Positions 37,875 through 46,846 are shown, counted from the stretch's first letter. The stretch is DNA of 64,000 nucleotides from Gracilibacillus timonensis (GCF_900086715.1 NZ_FLKH01000012.1:2111346-2175345); one strand, 5' to 3'. Translations and numbers: made by a program. Notes: a model not told the origin generated them from the sequence alone.

Positions 37875-39274
37875 ATTAAGCCCATATAATTGTGTAAAAA
37901 GGAAAAGGCCTCGTTCATTTCCTGTTATAATGTTTTTATCCCACTAAAAACTTATAAAGGAGAAATGAACGATGACCCATATCCATTTTAAACTGAATTT
38001 TGAAGAATTAAAAGAAAAAGTATTAGGATCGGATTTAGAAGATGTGATGAAATCAGCGTTAGTGATTGTGCTGAATTCGTTCATGGAGAAAGAACGGGAT
38101 GACTACCTAGAGGCAGCATCTTACGAAAGAACCGAAGGGCGTAAGGACTATCGCAACGGTTACTATGAGCGCGATTATAAAGTACCTGTGGGAACCTTAA
38201 AATTACATGTTCCCCGAACGAGGAAAGGGGAATTTTCCCCATCCTTGTTTGAAAAATATACACGCTCCGATCAATCCTTGGTCTTATCGATGCTGGAAAT
38301 GGTGGTGAACGGGGTATCTACTCGAAAGGTCACCAATATCATGGAAGCGCTCTGTGGAGAAGGGGTGTCTAAATCCATGGTATCGAATATCACCAAGAAA
38401 TTGGATCCCCTGGTCATGGAATGGGCCAATCGCCCGTTGAATGTGAAGTATTATCCCTATATCTATACCGATGCCATGTATATCAAGGTAAGAGAGCATC
38501 ATAAAGTGGTCTCTAAAGCGGTGTATATTGCGGTAGGGGTCAACGAAGAAAAGAAACGGGAAATCATCGGGATGACAGTTCAGCATGCCGAGTCGAAGGA
38601 AAGCTGGAGCCGTTTCTTGGAAAGTTTACAATCGAGAGGTCTCCAGTCGCCCAAACTGGTTATTTCGGATGCCCATGAAGGGTTAAAACAAGCCATTCAA
38701 CAACGGTTCATTGGTACGAGTTGGCAGCGTTGCACGGTCCATTTCAAACGGAATCTGTTCGATACCTTGCCGAAAAAAGGGAGAGAGGAGGCCAAGAGAT
38801 GGATCAAACGTGTATTTAACGCGAGCAGTGTAGAGGAAGCGCGAGCGTTAAAAGATCAGTTTTTGAAGGCGTATGAAGATCAGCCAAGATTTACGAAAGT
38901 AGGAGAATTGTTAGAAGAAGGATTTGATGATGCGGTTCAATTTATGAACGAACCCGTTGATTATCACGTGCAGTTACGGACCACCAACAATGTGGAAAGA
39001 ATCAATGGAGAAGTCCGAAGAAGAGAACGAGTGATTCGCATATTTCCTAACACTCAATCCGCTTTTCGGTTAATTGGGGCCGTCCTCATGGATATCGAAG
39101 AACAATTAGACCGAGGCAATCGAATATACTTGAAAGGTACCTAAAAGCCCGCCAGCGTCGGCGCGAAAATGTGTGGAGGAAGGAGGGGGTACCCCCTCCT
39201 TCCTCCACACATTCACCATACCCTAACCGGATAAAAACATGTAAATGTATTTTACACAATAATATGGACTTGAC
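37875..39274. mobile_element. IS256-family insertion sequence, complete
   Basis: 1.4 kb. The core inverted repeats are ccatataattgtgtaaaa at 37882-37899 and its near-complement ttttacacaataatatgg at 39250-39267; less perfect matching extends seven bases outward on each side. Both ends are flanked by tgatgaatcg (37865-37874 and 39275-39284), of which 8 to 10 bases would be the target duplication, in line with IS256-family habits. The element landed in the repeat array. A GC-rich palindrome (ggaaggagggggta with taccccctccttcc) lies between the transposase stop and the right end. Confidence 0.85.
37972..39144 (+). CDS. IS256-family (Mutator-type) transposase
   Basis: DDE transposase of 390 residues, full length. 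Acidic residues are in YIYTDAMYIKV, LVISDAHEGL and NVERINGEVRRRERV, with the Mutator signature around RCTVHFKRN. AAAGGAGAAATG-type ribosome site and a TATAAT in the left end lie just upstream. It appears intact, so the element may still move. Confidence 0.95.
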   Translation: MTHIHFKLNFEELKEKVLGSDLEDVMKSALVIVLNSFMEKERDDYLEAASYERTEGRKDYRNGYYERDYKVPVGTLKLHVPRTRKGEFSPSLFEKYTRSDQSLVLSMLEMVVNGVSTRKVTNIMEALCGEGVSKSMVSNITKKLDPLVMEWANRPLNVKYYPYIYTDAMYIKVREHHKVVSKAVYIAVGVNEEKKREIIGMTVQHAESKESWSRFLESLQSRGLQSPKLVISDAHEGLKQAIQQRFIGTSWQRCTVHFKRNLFDTLPKKGREEAKRWIKRVFNASSVEEARALKDQFLKAYEDQPRFTKVGELLEEGFDDAVQFMNEPVDYHVQLRTTNNVERINGEVRRRERVIRIFPNTQSAFRLIGAVLMDIEEQLDRGNRIYLKGT

Positions 39275-39284
39275 TGATGAATCG

Positions 39285-39357
39285 CTGAACTTTGTCCGTA
39301 AGAACGAATCTAACGGACAAAAAACCGCCGAATCACAAAATGTTGTCCGTAAGAATG
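39285..39357. repeat. 51-bp hairpin repeat array, middle block
   Basis: One full unit and the left half of another (gtccgtaagaacgaatctaa, then gtccgtaagaatg), bounded by the IS256 and IS3 insertions. The second hairpin is cut in its loop; its other half starts at 40929. Confidence 0.85.
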
Positions 39358-39441
39358 TGCACATGCATCTGTCAAGTAGACAAACGAAATTGTCCGTCAT
39401 TTTTTCTTACCCTGATGATACGTAGGCCGTTTATCCGCCAT

Positions 39442-39619
39442 CCTTGCCAGCTATTTGGGGTCGTGGTGAGGTAGGCATGTCGAATCGGGAAAAATAAAGC
39501 CTTTAAGGGCTGTCGATTCGCGCATGCAGCGTACCATGACCCATCTCTTCTAAGCTCTCGCTGGTCGGGTCCCGGGTCCCAACACAGCGAATCGCTAAGA
39601 AGAGGCATAGCTGGCAAGG
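39442..39619. ncRNA. Branched, self-complementary segment inside the IS3 element
   Basis: Nested perfect complements: outer ccttgccagctat with atagctggcaagg (39442 and 39607); next gggtc with gaccc (39458, 39538) enclosing a hairpin ggcatg/cgaatcg with cgattcg/gcatgc (39474-39527); and a second hairpin ctcttctaagc/tcgctg with cagcga/cgctaagaagag (39545-39604). Together these form a three-way junction of about 180 bases. Neither strand has a convincing reading frame. It could be a functional RNA or a DNA structure used in transposition; I know no matching family. Confidence 0.5.
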
Positions 39620-39627
39620 ACAAGCAG

Positions 39628-40545
39628 CTACGCTGTGGCTTTCGCTGTTCCTCTTGTGCCCCATTGACCCTCCCATCGCTCGATAAAGTGCACAGGATTT
39701 GTTTGTAATTTGGTGTGGATTCGTTTATGATTGTAATAGTGAATGTACTCGGTTATCGCGTATTGCACTTCAGATGCTGTCTTTGCGTCTTCAAAGAAAC
39801 AGGCCATTTCACATTTTGCGTGACTGAAGAAGTTTTCAATACATGCGTTATCCCAGCAGTTGCCTCTGCGGGACATGGATGGTGTGAGACCCATCTCTTG
39901 GACACGCATTTGATAACCAGCGTTTGTGAATTGTGTGCCTTGATCACTATGTAGGATGGCGCCTTTCACAAACGTTTTTTCTTTTAAGCCCTCTAAAGCC
40001 TCATAGACCAATGCCATGTCTTGACGAGGTCCCACGGCATGAGCTACCACCTCATCATGAAACAGGTCCTTAATGGCGCATAAATAAAGAAATTTATTAA
40101 CCCCTTGTTGGACAGGCAAGTAGGTGATGTCAATGGCAAATTTGCATCCTGGCTTTTCCGCATGAAAGTTACGATCCAAGATATTCGCTACTTTATGATG
40201 GCTGTCATGACGTTTCACATAGCGCTTTTGTCGAATCTTACAACGCAAGCCATATTGTCGCATGATACGAGCTACACGCATTTCTCCCGCCTGAATATCA
40301 TAGGTTTCCTTCAGAGCTATTTTCATTCGTTTTCTCCCCAGTGTCCCACGATGCTCCTGATGCAACTTCCATAAGTAGCTATACAATTGTTCATCTTGAT
40401 TCGCTTGCATACTGCCGCCTCCACGGTTTTTCCACTTATAATAACCTGCCCTCGATACATCGGTTAGCTCCACTAAGTCCGTCACCGGATAATCCTTGGC
40501 ATTGGCTTCAATAAAAGCAAACTGTAGCTCTTTCTGTTCTCTCAC
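39628..40545 (-). CDS. IS3-family transposase OrfB
   Basis: DDE integrase part of the transposase, 305 residues. The catalytic residues are in CKFAIDITYLP, ILHSDQGTQFTN and NACIENFFSHAKCE, the D,D,35-E pattern. The N-terminal HTH_21-type domain has RRGKRMKIALKE-like spacing (GTLGRKRMKIAL). The GTG start overlaps the orfA stop (gtga), while a slippery A6G tract upstream allows a fused OrfAB. Confidence 0.95.
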   Translation of the reverse strand: MREQKELQFAFIEANAKDYPVTDLVELTDVSRAGYYKWKNRGGGSMQANQDEQLYSYLWKLHQEHRGTLGRKRMKIALKETYDIQAGEMRVARIMRQYGLRCKIRQKRYVKRHDSHHKVANILDRNFHAEKPGCKFAIDITYLPVQQGVNKFLYLCAIKDLFHDEVVAHAVGPRQDMALVYEALEGLKEKTFVKGAILHSDQGTQFTNAGYQMRVQEMGLTPSMSRRGNCWDNACIENFFSHAKCEMACFFEDAKTASEVQYAITEYIHYYNHKRIHTKLQTNPVHFIERWEGQWGTRGTAKATA

Positions 40546-40844
40546 CCCCTTTCCAACTCCAAAAGCTTTTTTAATAATTCAATCTGGAGCGCCTGACGCT
40601 CGAGTTTTTCGTCTTTAGTTAGCTCTTTCTTTTTCGCTTTTGTCTCCAGGTTTTTCCTTTGTTTGTCACTAGGTTGCTTCTTGTTTGTAAGCGCTTCATA
40701 ACCTCCCTCTCGAACTCTTTGTACCCAACGTCTAGCCACTCTTCCATCACTAATATCATATGTTTGTACTAAGTCTCGAATGGCATGTCCTTCAAAATAT
40801 TTCCCCACTACTTCTTTCTTCAATTCATAACTATAAGTTCTCAT
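40542..40844 (-). CDS. IS3-family transposase OrfA
   Basis: DNA-binding part, 100 residues. A helix-turn-helix (RDLVQTYDISDGRVARRWVQ) is followed by a leucine-rich coiled coil (QALQIELLKKLLELE) that pairs monomers. It terminates at the overlap with orfB. Confidence 0.93.
   Translation of the reverse strand: MRTYSYELKKEVVGKYFEGHAIRDLVQTYDISDGRVARRWVQRVREGGYEALTNKKQPSDKQRKNLETKAKKKELTKDEKLERQALQIELLKKLLELERG
40566..40572 (-). promoter_or_regulatory. Slippery heptamer A AAA AAG for -1 frameshifting
   Basis: On the minus strand the orfA frame reads tta aaa aag, i.e. A-AAA-AAG. Slipping back one base leads through gct ttt gga gtt without a stop into orfB, giving the OrfAB fusion expected for IS3 transposases. 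Confidence 0.7.
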
Positions 40845-40928
40845 CTGTTCCGCCCACTCTCCTGTTGATTAAATTCCCTATTATAGTGGACATGTCTCGA
40901 ACTTGTCTACTCTACTAATACAATATCA

Positions 40929-41090
40929 ATGAATCTAACGGACAAAAAACCGCCGAATCACGAAATACTGTCCGTAAGAATGAATCTAACAGACAAAAAA
41001 ACACCAAATCACGAAATACAGTCCGTAAGAATGAATCTAACAGACAAAAAAATCACTAAATCACGAAATACTGTCCGTAAGAATGAATCG
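40929..41090. repeat. 51-bp hairpin repeat array, right block
   Basis: Units are marked by gaatct/gaatcg at 40931, 40982, 41033 and 41085, period 51-52 bases, decaying after 41090 (tttgtccataagactcgatc near 41115 is a worn copy). This is the continuation of the array before both insertions. The stretch 41100-41224 shows nothing else. Confidence 0.85.
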
Positions 41091-41224
41091 ATCAAACAGA
41101 TAAAACCGCCCCGCTTTGTCCATAAGACTCGATCTAACCAAGAGTTAAAGGATGATGATCTGTTCATAACTCCAAAAAGTCATAAAATGTCCATTTGAAT
41201 TTCTTATCCCAGTGATTTACGATT

Positions 41225-41270
41225 AAACTATATATAGTGATATTTTAATAAAAAACACTACATATAGTTA
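41225..41270 (+). promoter_or_regulatory. Two NrdR boxes before nrdD
   Basis: aaactatatatagtga at 41225 and acactacatatagtta at 41255 both fit the NrdR palindrome (ACACTATATATAGTGT-like). They are spaced 30 bases apart, close to three helical turns. NrdR represses ribonucleotide reductase genes when dATP is abundant. Confidence 0.85.
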
Positions 41271-41297
41271 CGTGAACGCGAAAATCGAGGAGGAAGA

Positions 41298-43175
41298 ATG
41301 ATGGAATCACAAGTAGCACCTACCCATGACAGTGAAAAGTTAATGCAGACGTTTCAAGAGATTGTAGCAAGTGCCAATCAGGATTTGCTGCAGGAAAATG
41401 CTAATGTAGACGGGCGATCTCCATGTGGGCAGATGAATAAATTCGCCAACGAAAGTGCCAAGTATTATGCCAAACAACACTTGCTGAGCGACGAAGCTCA
41501 TCAAGCGATGGCAGACAACTATATTCATATTCACGATTTGGATTACATGCCGACGGGAACAGTCACCTGCTGCCAGATACCACTAGGTCAATTATTATCT
41601 CAAGGATTTAATACAGGGCACGGCTATATGCGCTCACCGCAAACCATTATGAGTGCGATGGCGCTAGCAGCGATCGTCTTTCAAAGCAATCAGAACCAGC
41701 AGCATGGCGGGCAGAGTTTTCAAGCCTTTGATTATGATTTGGCCCCATTTGTCCAAAAATCGTATCAAAAGCGATTAACTCGATTACAGCACTATCAGCT
41801 CCCGCTAACCGAATCGGCCTTGGAAGAGCTGGCTTGGCAGGAGACGGATACGGAATGCTATCAAGCTTGTGAAGCGTTTATTCATAATTTGAACAGTCTC
41901 CATTCTCGTAGCGGTGGTCAAGTACCTTTTACCTCGATCAATTATGGGACAGATACAAGCAAAGAAGGACGCATGATTATTAAGAACCTATTATTGGCTA
42001 CCCAAGCGGGGCTGGGCAAAGGGGAAACACCGATTTTTCCAATTCAGATTTTTAAAATGAAAAAAGGGATTAACTTTTACTCGAATGATCCGAACTATGA
42101 CTTGTATCAGCTAGGATTGGAAACGACGGCCAAGCGACTTTTTCCTAATTTTAGTTTTATGGATGCCCCTTTTAACTTACCATACTACGAAGCAGGGAAT
42201 CCGGCTACAGAGGTAGCATATATGGGCTGCCGGACTCGAATTATGGGCAATCGTCATGGTGAAGAAAATAGCGTTGGCCGCGGGAATTTATCGTTTACGA
42301 GCATCAATCTGGTAAAAATAGCCCTCACTACGCAAACCTATGCCGATTTTATCGATAGTTTAGATCACTATACGGATCTGGTGATTCGTCAGTTATATGA
42401 TCGTTATCGATTCCAAGCAGCTAAATATGTGAATAATTTCACTTTTTTACATGGTCAAGGGGTTTGGACAGGGAGTGCCAAGCTAAAGCCAGAGGATAAT
42501 TTAGCTGAAGTGCTGAAGCAGGGCAGTCTCAGTGTTGGATTTATTGGTTTGGCCGAATGTCTCGTAGCTCTTATCGGTAAGCATCACGGTGAATCGAATC
42601 AGGCACAGGCATTGGGTGAAAAAATTGTCGCCTTTTTACGCCAAAAATGTGATCAAGCGGCGGAAGCGTATGATTTAAATTATTCGTTGATTGCAACTCC
42701 TGCTGAAGGACTAAGCGGACGTTTTACCAGACAGGATCGCGAGACATTTGGCAATATTTCAGGGGTGACGGATAGAGATTATTATACCAATTCATTCCAT
42801 ATTCCGGTCTATTATCCGATCCGAGCTATCGAAAAAATCCGGCGTGAAGCCGTTTATCATGCGTATACCAATGCCGGTCATATCACGTATATTGAAGCGG
42901 ATGGCGATATGAGCAAAAATCTGCAAGCGATGGATACCTTGGTCAAAACAATGGCTGAAAGCGGGATTGGCTATGGCAGTATTAATCACCCAGTTGATCG
43001 TTGCAAGGATTGCGGCTATACTGGGATGATTGATAATGAATGCCCAAGCTGCCACACTACCGATGAAAGGCAATTTGATCGGATTCGTCGAATTACTGGC
43101 TATCTAGTTGGAACCATGGACAAATGGAATACGGCCAAGGCGTCTGAGGAGCAGGATCGGGTGAAACATCGCTAA
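41298..43175 (+). CDS. nrdD: Anaerobic ribonucleoside-triphosphate reductase
   Basis: Glycyl-radical enzyme that makes deoxyribonucleotides without oxygen. 625 residues, usual for the class without a large allosteric cone. The C-terminal zinc site is CKDCGYTGMIDNECPSC and the glycyl-radical region is RRITGYLVGTMDKWN. GTVTCCQIPLGQLLSQGF near residue 90 is the family core. AGGAGG precedes two adjacent ATG codons (41298, 41301); the second has better spacing. The stop overlaps the start of nrdG by one base. Confidence 0.95.
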   Translation: MMESQVAPTHDSEKLMQTFQEIVASANQDLLQENANVDGRSPCGQMNKFANESAKYYAKQHLLSDEAHQAMADNYIHIHDLDYMPTGTVTCCQIPLGQLLSQGFNTGHGYMRSPQTIMSAMALAAIVFQSNQNQQHGGQSFQAFDYDLAPFVQKSYQKRLTRLQHYQLPLTESALEELAWQETDTECYQACEAFIHNLNSLHSRSGGQVPFTSINYGTDTSKEGRMIIKNLLLATQAGLGKGETPIFPIQIFKMKKGINFYSNDPNYDLYQLGLETTAKRLFPNFSFMDAPFNLPYYEAGNPATEVAYMGCRTRIMGNRHGEENSVGRGNLSFTSINLVKIALTTQTYADFIDSLDHYTDLVIRQLYDRYRFQAAKYVNNFTFLHGQGVWTGSAKLKPEDNLAEVLKQGSLSVGFIGLAECLVALIGKHHGESNQAQALGEKIVAFLRQKCDQAAEAYDLNYSLIATPAEGLSGRFTRQDRETFGNISGVTDRDYYTNSFHIPVYYPIRAIEKIRREAVYHAYTNAGHITYIEADGDMSKNLQAMDTLVKTMAESGIGYGSINHPVDRCKDCGYTGMIDNECPSCHTTDERQFDRIRRITGYLVGTMDKWNTAKASEEQDRVKHR

Positions 43176-43660
43176 TGGATACTGCTCGGATTTTATCTAT
43201 TTATCATGATTCTGTAGTCGATGGCAAGGGAATGCGCACGGTCATTTTTTTCGCAGGGTGTCCCCATTTTTGCCCGGGCTGTCATAATCCGAGGTCATGG
43301 AATATTCGAAATGGGAAAGAGATGTCGGTGGAGCAGGTGGTTGGCGAGGCGCTTAATCCTTTAACCGACATTACTCTGAGCGGCGGTGATCCTTTTTTTC
43401 AAGCAAAGGTAGCCGCCAGGATCGCCAAACAGCTAAAGGCACACGGCAAACATATTTGGGCATATACCGGCTGGACGATCGAACAATTATTGGAAAATAA
43501 AAATCCAGATCAATTAGCATTACTGCAATATGTGGACGTGTTGGTGGATGGTCCTTTTCGTATGGAGGAACGGGATCTAACCTTGGCCTTTCGCGGCAGT
43601 CGCAATCAGCGGATTATTGATATGAACGCGTATAATGATACAGCCAGGCTATTACAGTAG
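43175..43660 (+). CDS. nrdG: Anaerobic ribonucleotide reductase activating protein (radical SAM)
   Basis: Generates the glycyl radical on NrdD using S-adenosylmethionine. The cluster motif is CPHFCPGC (CX3CX2C), and SGGDPFFQ is the conserved radical-SAM glycine loop. 161 residues, normal. Coupled to nrdD by a one-base overlap. Confidence 0.95.
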   Translation: MDTARILSIYHDSVVDGKGMRTVIFFAGCPHFCPGCHNPRSWNIRNGKEMSVEQVVGEALNPLTDITLSGGDPFFQAKVAARIAKQLKAHGKHIWAYTGWTIEQLLENKNPDQLALLQYVDVLVDGPFRMEERDLTLAFRGSRNQRIIDMNAYNDTARLLQ

Positions 43661-43713
43661 TCTGGTTTTTCGTCGTTTAGCTTGTTAAAATAAAAGGAGG
43701 AGGCCTGATAGAA

Positions 43714-44217
43714 ATGACGATACATATAAGGGAGTATACTAGACATGATTTATTGGAAATGAGCACGATATGGAATGATATTGTTGAAGAGGGAATTGCC
43801 TTTCCACAAGAGGATCTATTGACGATGGAGGCCGCTGCGTCTTTTTTTGCAGAACAATCCTATACAGGCGTTGCCGAAGAAAAAGGGGAGATATTGGGAC
43901 TTTATATTCTACACCCCAATAATGTCGGACGCTGCGACCATATTGCCAATGCCTCGTATGGTGTCAAATTCGGACAGAGAGGGAAGCATATCGGTGAAAA
44001 GCTAGTCGTTGATTCGCTACAGGTTGCTGGCGCGTTTGGTTTCCGGATTTTGCAATTCAATGCCGTGGTCGCTTCGAATCAGGGGGCCATTCATTTATAC
44101 CAGAAATTAGGGTTTGCCGAGTTAGGTGTCATCCCTGGTGGATTTCGACAAAAAGATGAGCAGTATGTTGATATCCTATCCTTTTATAAAGAGATACAAA
44201 CAGAAACAAATCCCTGA
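43714..44217 (+). CDS. GNAT family N-acetyltransferase
   Basis: Acetyl-CoA-dependent acetyltransferase of 167 residues, start ATG with AAAGGAGGAGG upstream. The acetyl-CoA loop is seen as KFGQRGKHIGEKLVVDSLQ (Q/R-x-x-G-x-G/A position), and the C-terminal block is GAIHLYQKLGFAELG. It resembles the phosphinothricin/L-amino acid acetyltransferase group. The substrate is unknown. A lone gene after nrdG. Confidence 0.85.
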   Translation: MTIHIREYTRHDLLEMSTIWNDIVEEGIAFPQEDLLTMEAAASFFAEQSYTGVAEEKGEILGLYILHPNNVGRCDHIANASYGVKFGQRGKHIGEKLVVDSLQVAGAFGFRILQFNAVVASNQGAIHLYQKLGFAELGVIPGGFRQKDEQYVDILSFYKEIQTETNP

Positions 44218-44304
44218 TGCAACCAATAGTTGCGGATTAGTTGGTGGTCTGCAACCGGCGAAATGATTATGATAAGAGTGACAAAAGGGAAAGGGGAATA
44301 AAGA

Positions 44305-44823
44305 ATGTCACTTGGATCCAATATAAGAAAGAAAAGAAAATCCTTAAAGCTGTCCCAAGAATATGTAGCCGAACAGCTAGAGGTTAGTCGGCAGGCAGTA
44401 TCCAAATGGGAAATGGGGCAGTCAGAACCATCCACCAATAACCTGCTCAAATTGGCAGACATGTTTTCCTGTGATGTGCAAGAAATCATTACTCTAGAAA
44501 AATCGGTAGAGGAAAGCATAAGTATAAATCGTCAAACGGAGCAAAGGCCTATTACATTTAAGGATTACCGTTTTTCTTACACACACCTTATCCTAACCAT
44601 GATGCTTTTTTCGACCAGTTTTTTATCTGCTGAAAACCCGGTATTGGTAACGTTGCTTTTTCTATTTATCGTTAATATGTCTTGTTTTTCCAGCGAGTAC
44701 TTAGTGCTGAAATATTACCGTATGAATCCAGATAAAAAGTTTAATCAAGGATATGCTGTATTTATTATGATTCATGTATTTGTTACCGTTTTCATTTTCC
44801 TTGTAGTGAAATGGTTGTTTTAG
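44305..44823 (+). CDS. XRE-family regulator with membrane segments
   Basis: N-terminal helix-turn-helix of the Cro/C1 type (residues 5-60: LSQEYVAEQLEVSRQAVSKW), then a linker, then three hydrophobic stretches, including LILTMMLFSTSFL and VFVTVFIFLVVKWLF. Membrane-tethered XRE regulators like this often sit beside transport or detoxification genes. AAAGGGGAATAAAGA precedes the ATG. The target is unknown. Confidence 0.85.
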   Translation: MSLGSNIRKKRKSLKLSQEYVAEQLEVSRQAVSKWEMGQSEPSTNNLLKLADMFSCDVQEIITLEKSVEESISINRQTEQRPITFKDYRFSYTHLILTMMLFSTSFLSAENPVLVTLLFLFIVNMSCFSSEYLVLKYYRMNPDKKFNQGYAVFIMIHVFVTVFIFLVVKWLF

Positions 44824-44903
44824 AGGGGTCTTCCTTCGTTTAATGTTGCTCGGCTAAGGGTATACGAAAGAATAATCAGACAAGGCGAAAGGGATGTGTC
44901 AGC

Positions 44904-45746
44904 ATGGTGCAATTACTACATAAAGATCGTTTCCCTATTGGTATGGGAACGTGGCATATGGGGGACTATCCTGCCCATCGGAAGCAGGAAATAGAAGCCA
45001 TTCGTTATGGTTTGGCAAATGGCATGGAAGTCATCGATACTGCAGAAATGTACGGAGATGGGAATGCTGAGCGCTTAGTTGGTGAGGCGATTCAAGATTT
45101 GGACCGGGAGCAGATTTTCTTAATCTCGAAGTTCTATCCTCACCACGCCAAGGATCCAAGTCTTGGACGCGCACTTGAGCATTCCTTGCAACGTCTGGGA
45201 ACCGATCACCTAGATATGTATCTCTTGCATTGGAAGAGTAGTACGCCATTGGAACAAACGATTCAAGACTTGGAGAACTATGTGCAGCAAGGCAAGATTC
45301 GCTCCTGGGGCGTGTCTAATTTTGACGCAGAGGATATCGAGGACATGTGGCGTATAGAGGGAGGACGGAATTGTGCGGCCAATCAAGTCCTCTACCATGT
45401 AGGAAGCCGAGGAATGGAGTATGATTTGCTGCCGTTACAAGCCAAGCAATCGCTCCCAATGATTGCTTATTCGCCAATCGCACAAGGTGATAAACGCGGG
45501 GTGCCGGTTCATAAAAAAGAGGTACTGCAACAAATCGCGAAACAGCATGGCGTCACCGTGTTTCAAGTGATGCTGGCTTGGGTGATTCGGCATAATCAGG
45601 TATTAGCCATTCCCCAATCCAGTGATGTCAAACATATGCAAGCAAATATCGACGCAGCAGCGATTCAACTCAGTGATGAGGAATTAAAACTGCTGGATAA
45701 GGCTTTTCCAGAACCAACAAGTAAGCAGCCCTTGGATATTATCTAA
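44904..45746 (+). CDS. Aldo/keto reductase
   Basis: NAD(P)H-dependent oxidoreductase with a TIM barrel, 280 residues. The catalytic tetrad is visible: Asp in EVIDTAEMYG, Tyr in the same motif, Lys in FLISKFYP and His in YLLHWKS. The cofactor site is near AIPQSSDVKHMQANI. It lies 19 bases before the UbiA-like gene and is probably co-transcribed with it. The substrate is unknown. Confidence 0.92.
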   Translation: MVQLLHKDRFPIGMGTWHMGDYPAHRKQEIEAIRYGLANGMEVIDTAEMYGDGNAERLVGEAIQDLDREQIFLISKFYPHHAKDPSLGRALEHSLQRLGTDHLDMYLLHWKSSTPLEQTIQDLENYVQQGKIRSWGVSNFDAEDIEDMWRIEGGRNCAANQVLYHVGSRGMEYDLLPLQAKQSLPMIAYSPIAQGDKRGVPVHKKEVLQQIAKQHGVTVFQVMLAWVIRHNQVLAIPQSSDVKHMQANIDAAAIQLSDEELKLLDKAFPEPTSKQPLDII

Positions 45747-45764
45747 GCAAAAAGGAGGTTTGTC

Positions 45765-46697
45765 ATGACTCCCGTTCAAGCGATACGCAGTTTCAAAGGA
45801 ATCGGTATGCTTTTACGCTTGGTAGCCGTCATCTTTTCCAGTGTAGCAGCACTGTTGTCTGCTACCTTGCCATTGATGATGCATTACTCCTTGTCATGGT
45901 TTTCTGTCGGGAGTACCTTTATGCTACTGCTTATCGGTGCCATTGTCATTCACGGTGGCTTAACCCATGCGCTTAATGATATTGCCGATCATCAATCGGG
46001 AACCGATCAGGTTAGTCCCGGTATATTATCGGGAGGAAGCCGTGTGATTCAAACCAATACGTTGCCGATCACTATGTTAAAGCAGTTAGGGCTTTGGTTG
46101 AGTCTGGTTTTGCTACTGGCATCCTTTCTTTTTGCTGTGTTCGATTATCGTGAATTTGCTATTTTAACATTGGTTGGAGTATGGGGAGCCGTCTCTTACT
46201 CGATGCGTCCATTGCAGCTTTCTTATCTCCCTTTTGCCGGTGAATGGCTCAGCTTATTCCCGGCGATGTTGCTGCTGGGTATCGCTATGTCGTGGGTGAT
46301 TTTAGACCATCTTCCGGTATGGGCTTGGCAAAACGCGCTCGTCAATGCGGTTTGGTGTATGGCGTGGGTTATGTTTCATCATATCCCTGATCGAGAAGCA
46401 GATCGTCAGGCAAAACCGATGAAGCGAACATCTGTCGTCTGGGCGATCGATCGTTTTGGTTCCAAATGGGCGATCTTCCCTGCGATTCTTTATTTTCTGA
46501 TAGTTGGATCGCTCTGTGTCTGGATTGCTTTTACGCGCCCTATTGCAGCAATCGGCGCGGTCCTGATCCTGTTGTATGCTATCCGAATCGTTCAACAAAC
46601 GGATATAGACGATATCGAGGAGCTCACCAAAAATGAGAAACAATTGCTTGTACTTGCGATGGCTACGGCGTTATGGTTAGGTTTTTTTAGTGGGTAA
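45765..46697 (+). CDS. UbiA-family prenyltransferase-like membrane protein
   Basis: About eight or nine membrane helices. Two Asp-rich motifs typical of UbiA enzymes are seen: LNDIADHQSGTDQ (near residue 65) and PDREADRQAKP (near 210). These bind magnesium and the prenyl diphosphate. AAAGGAGG precedes the ATG. It may prenylate a quinone-type or other aromatic acceptor; it is not the standard MenA context. 310 residues. Confidence 0.8.
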   Translation: MTPVQAIRSFKGIGMLLRLVAVIFSSVAALLSATLPLMMHYSLSWFSVGSTFMLLLIGAIVIHGGLTHALNDIADHQSGTDQVSPGILSGGSRVIQTNTLPITMLKQLGLWLSLVLLLASFLFAVFDYREFAILTLVGVWGAVSYSMRPLQLSYLPFAGEWLSLFPAMLLLGIAMSWVILDHLPVWAWQNALVNAVWCMAWVMFHHIPDREADRQAKPMKRTSVVWAIDRFGSKWAIFPAILYFLIVGSLCVWIAFTRPIAAIGAVLILLYAIRIVQQTDIDDIEELTKNEKQLLVLAMATALWLGFFSG

Positions 46698-46724
46698 TGA
46701 GGTTAGGATGATGTCTACTCACCC

Positions 46725-46802
46725 GATCTCAAAAAAATTAAAAAAATTTTAGAAATAGGTTTAAAATCTGCTTGATCGATTCTCTTTTATTAGTATAGCC
46801 AC
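46725..46802. repeat. Direct repeat, left copy, flanking the toxin-antitoxin pair
   Basis: About 76 bases starting tctcaaaaaaattaaaaaaa and ending ttagtatagccac. It matches 47619-47695 with few changes. A partial copy is at 46847-46891. Confidence 0.85.
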
Positions 46803-46846
46803 AGATAAGTATCGATCCAACTTCTCTTACATCTTTTTTCTTTTTT

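Larger units (their letters stand above)
39358..40928. mobile_element. IS3-family insertion sequence (IS150-like group), complete
   Basis: Boundaries come from the interrupted repeat unit: left flank aagaatg, right flank atgaatctaac, giving a 3-base atg target duplication. The element begins TG and ends CA, as IS3 elements do. Imperfect terminal inverted repeats share the core gtagacaa. It carries orfA and orfB on the minus strand, plus an unusual 230-base non-coding structured segment between orfB and the left end. Confidence 0.85.

Noticed and set aside
37633-41090. 51-bp repeats as a CRISPR array or as coding 17-residue repeats
   Set aside because: Whole units are similar, with no unique spacers between constant repeats and no cas genes. 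Open frames exist on several frames and both strands only because the period is divisible by three; no ribosome sites.
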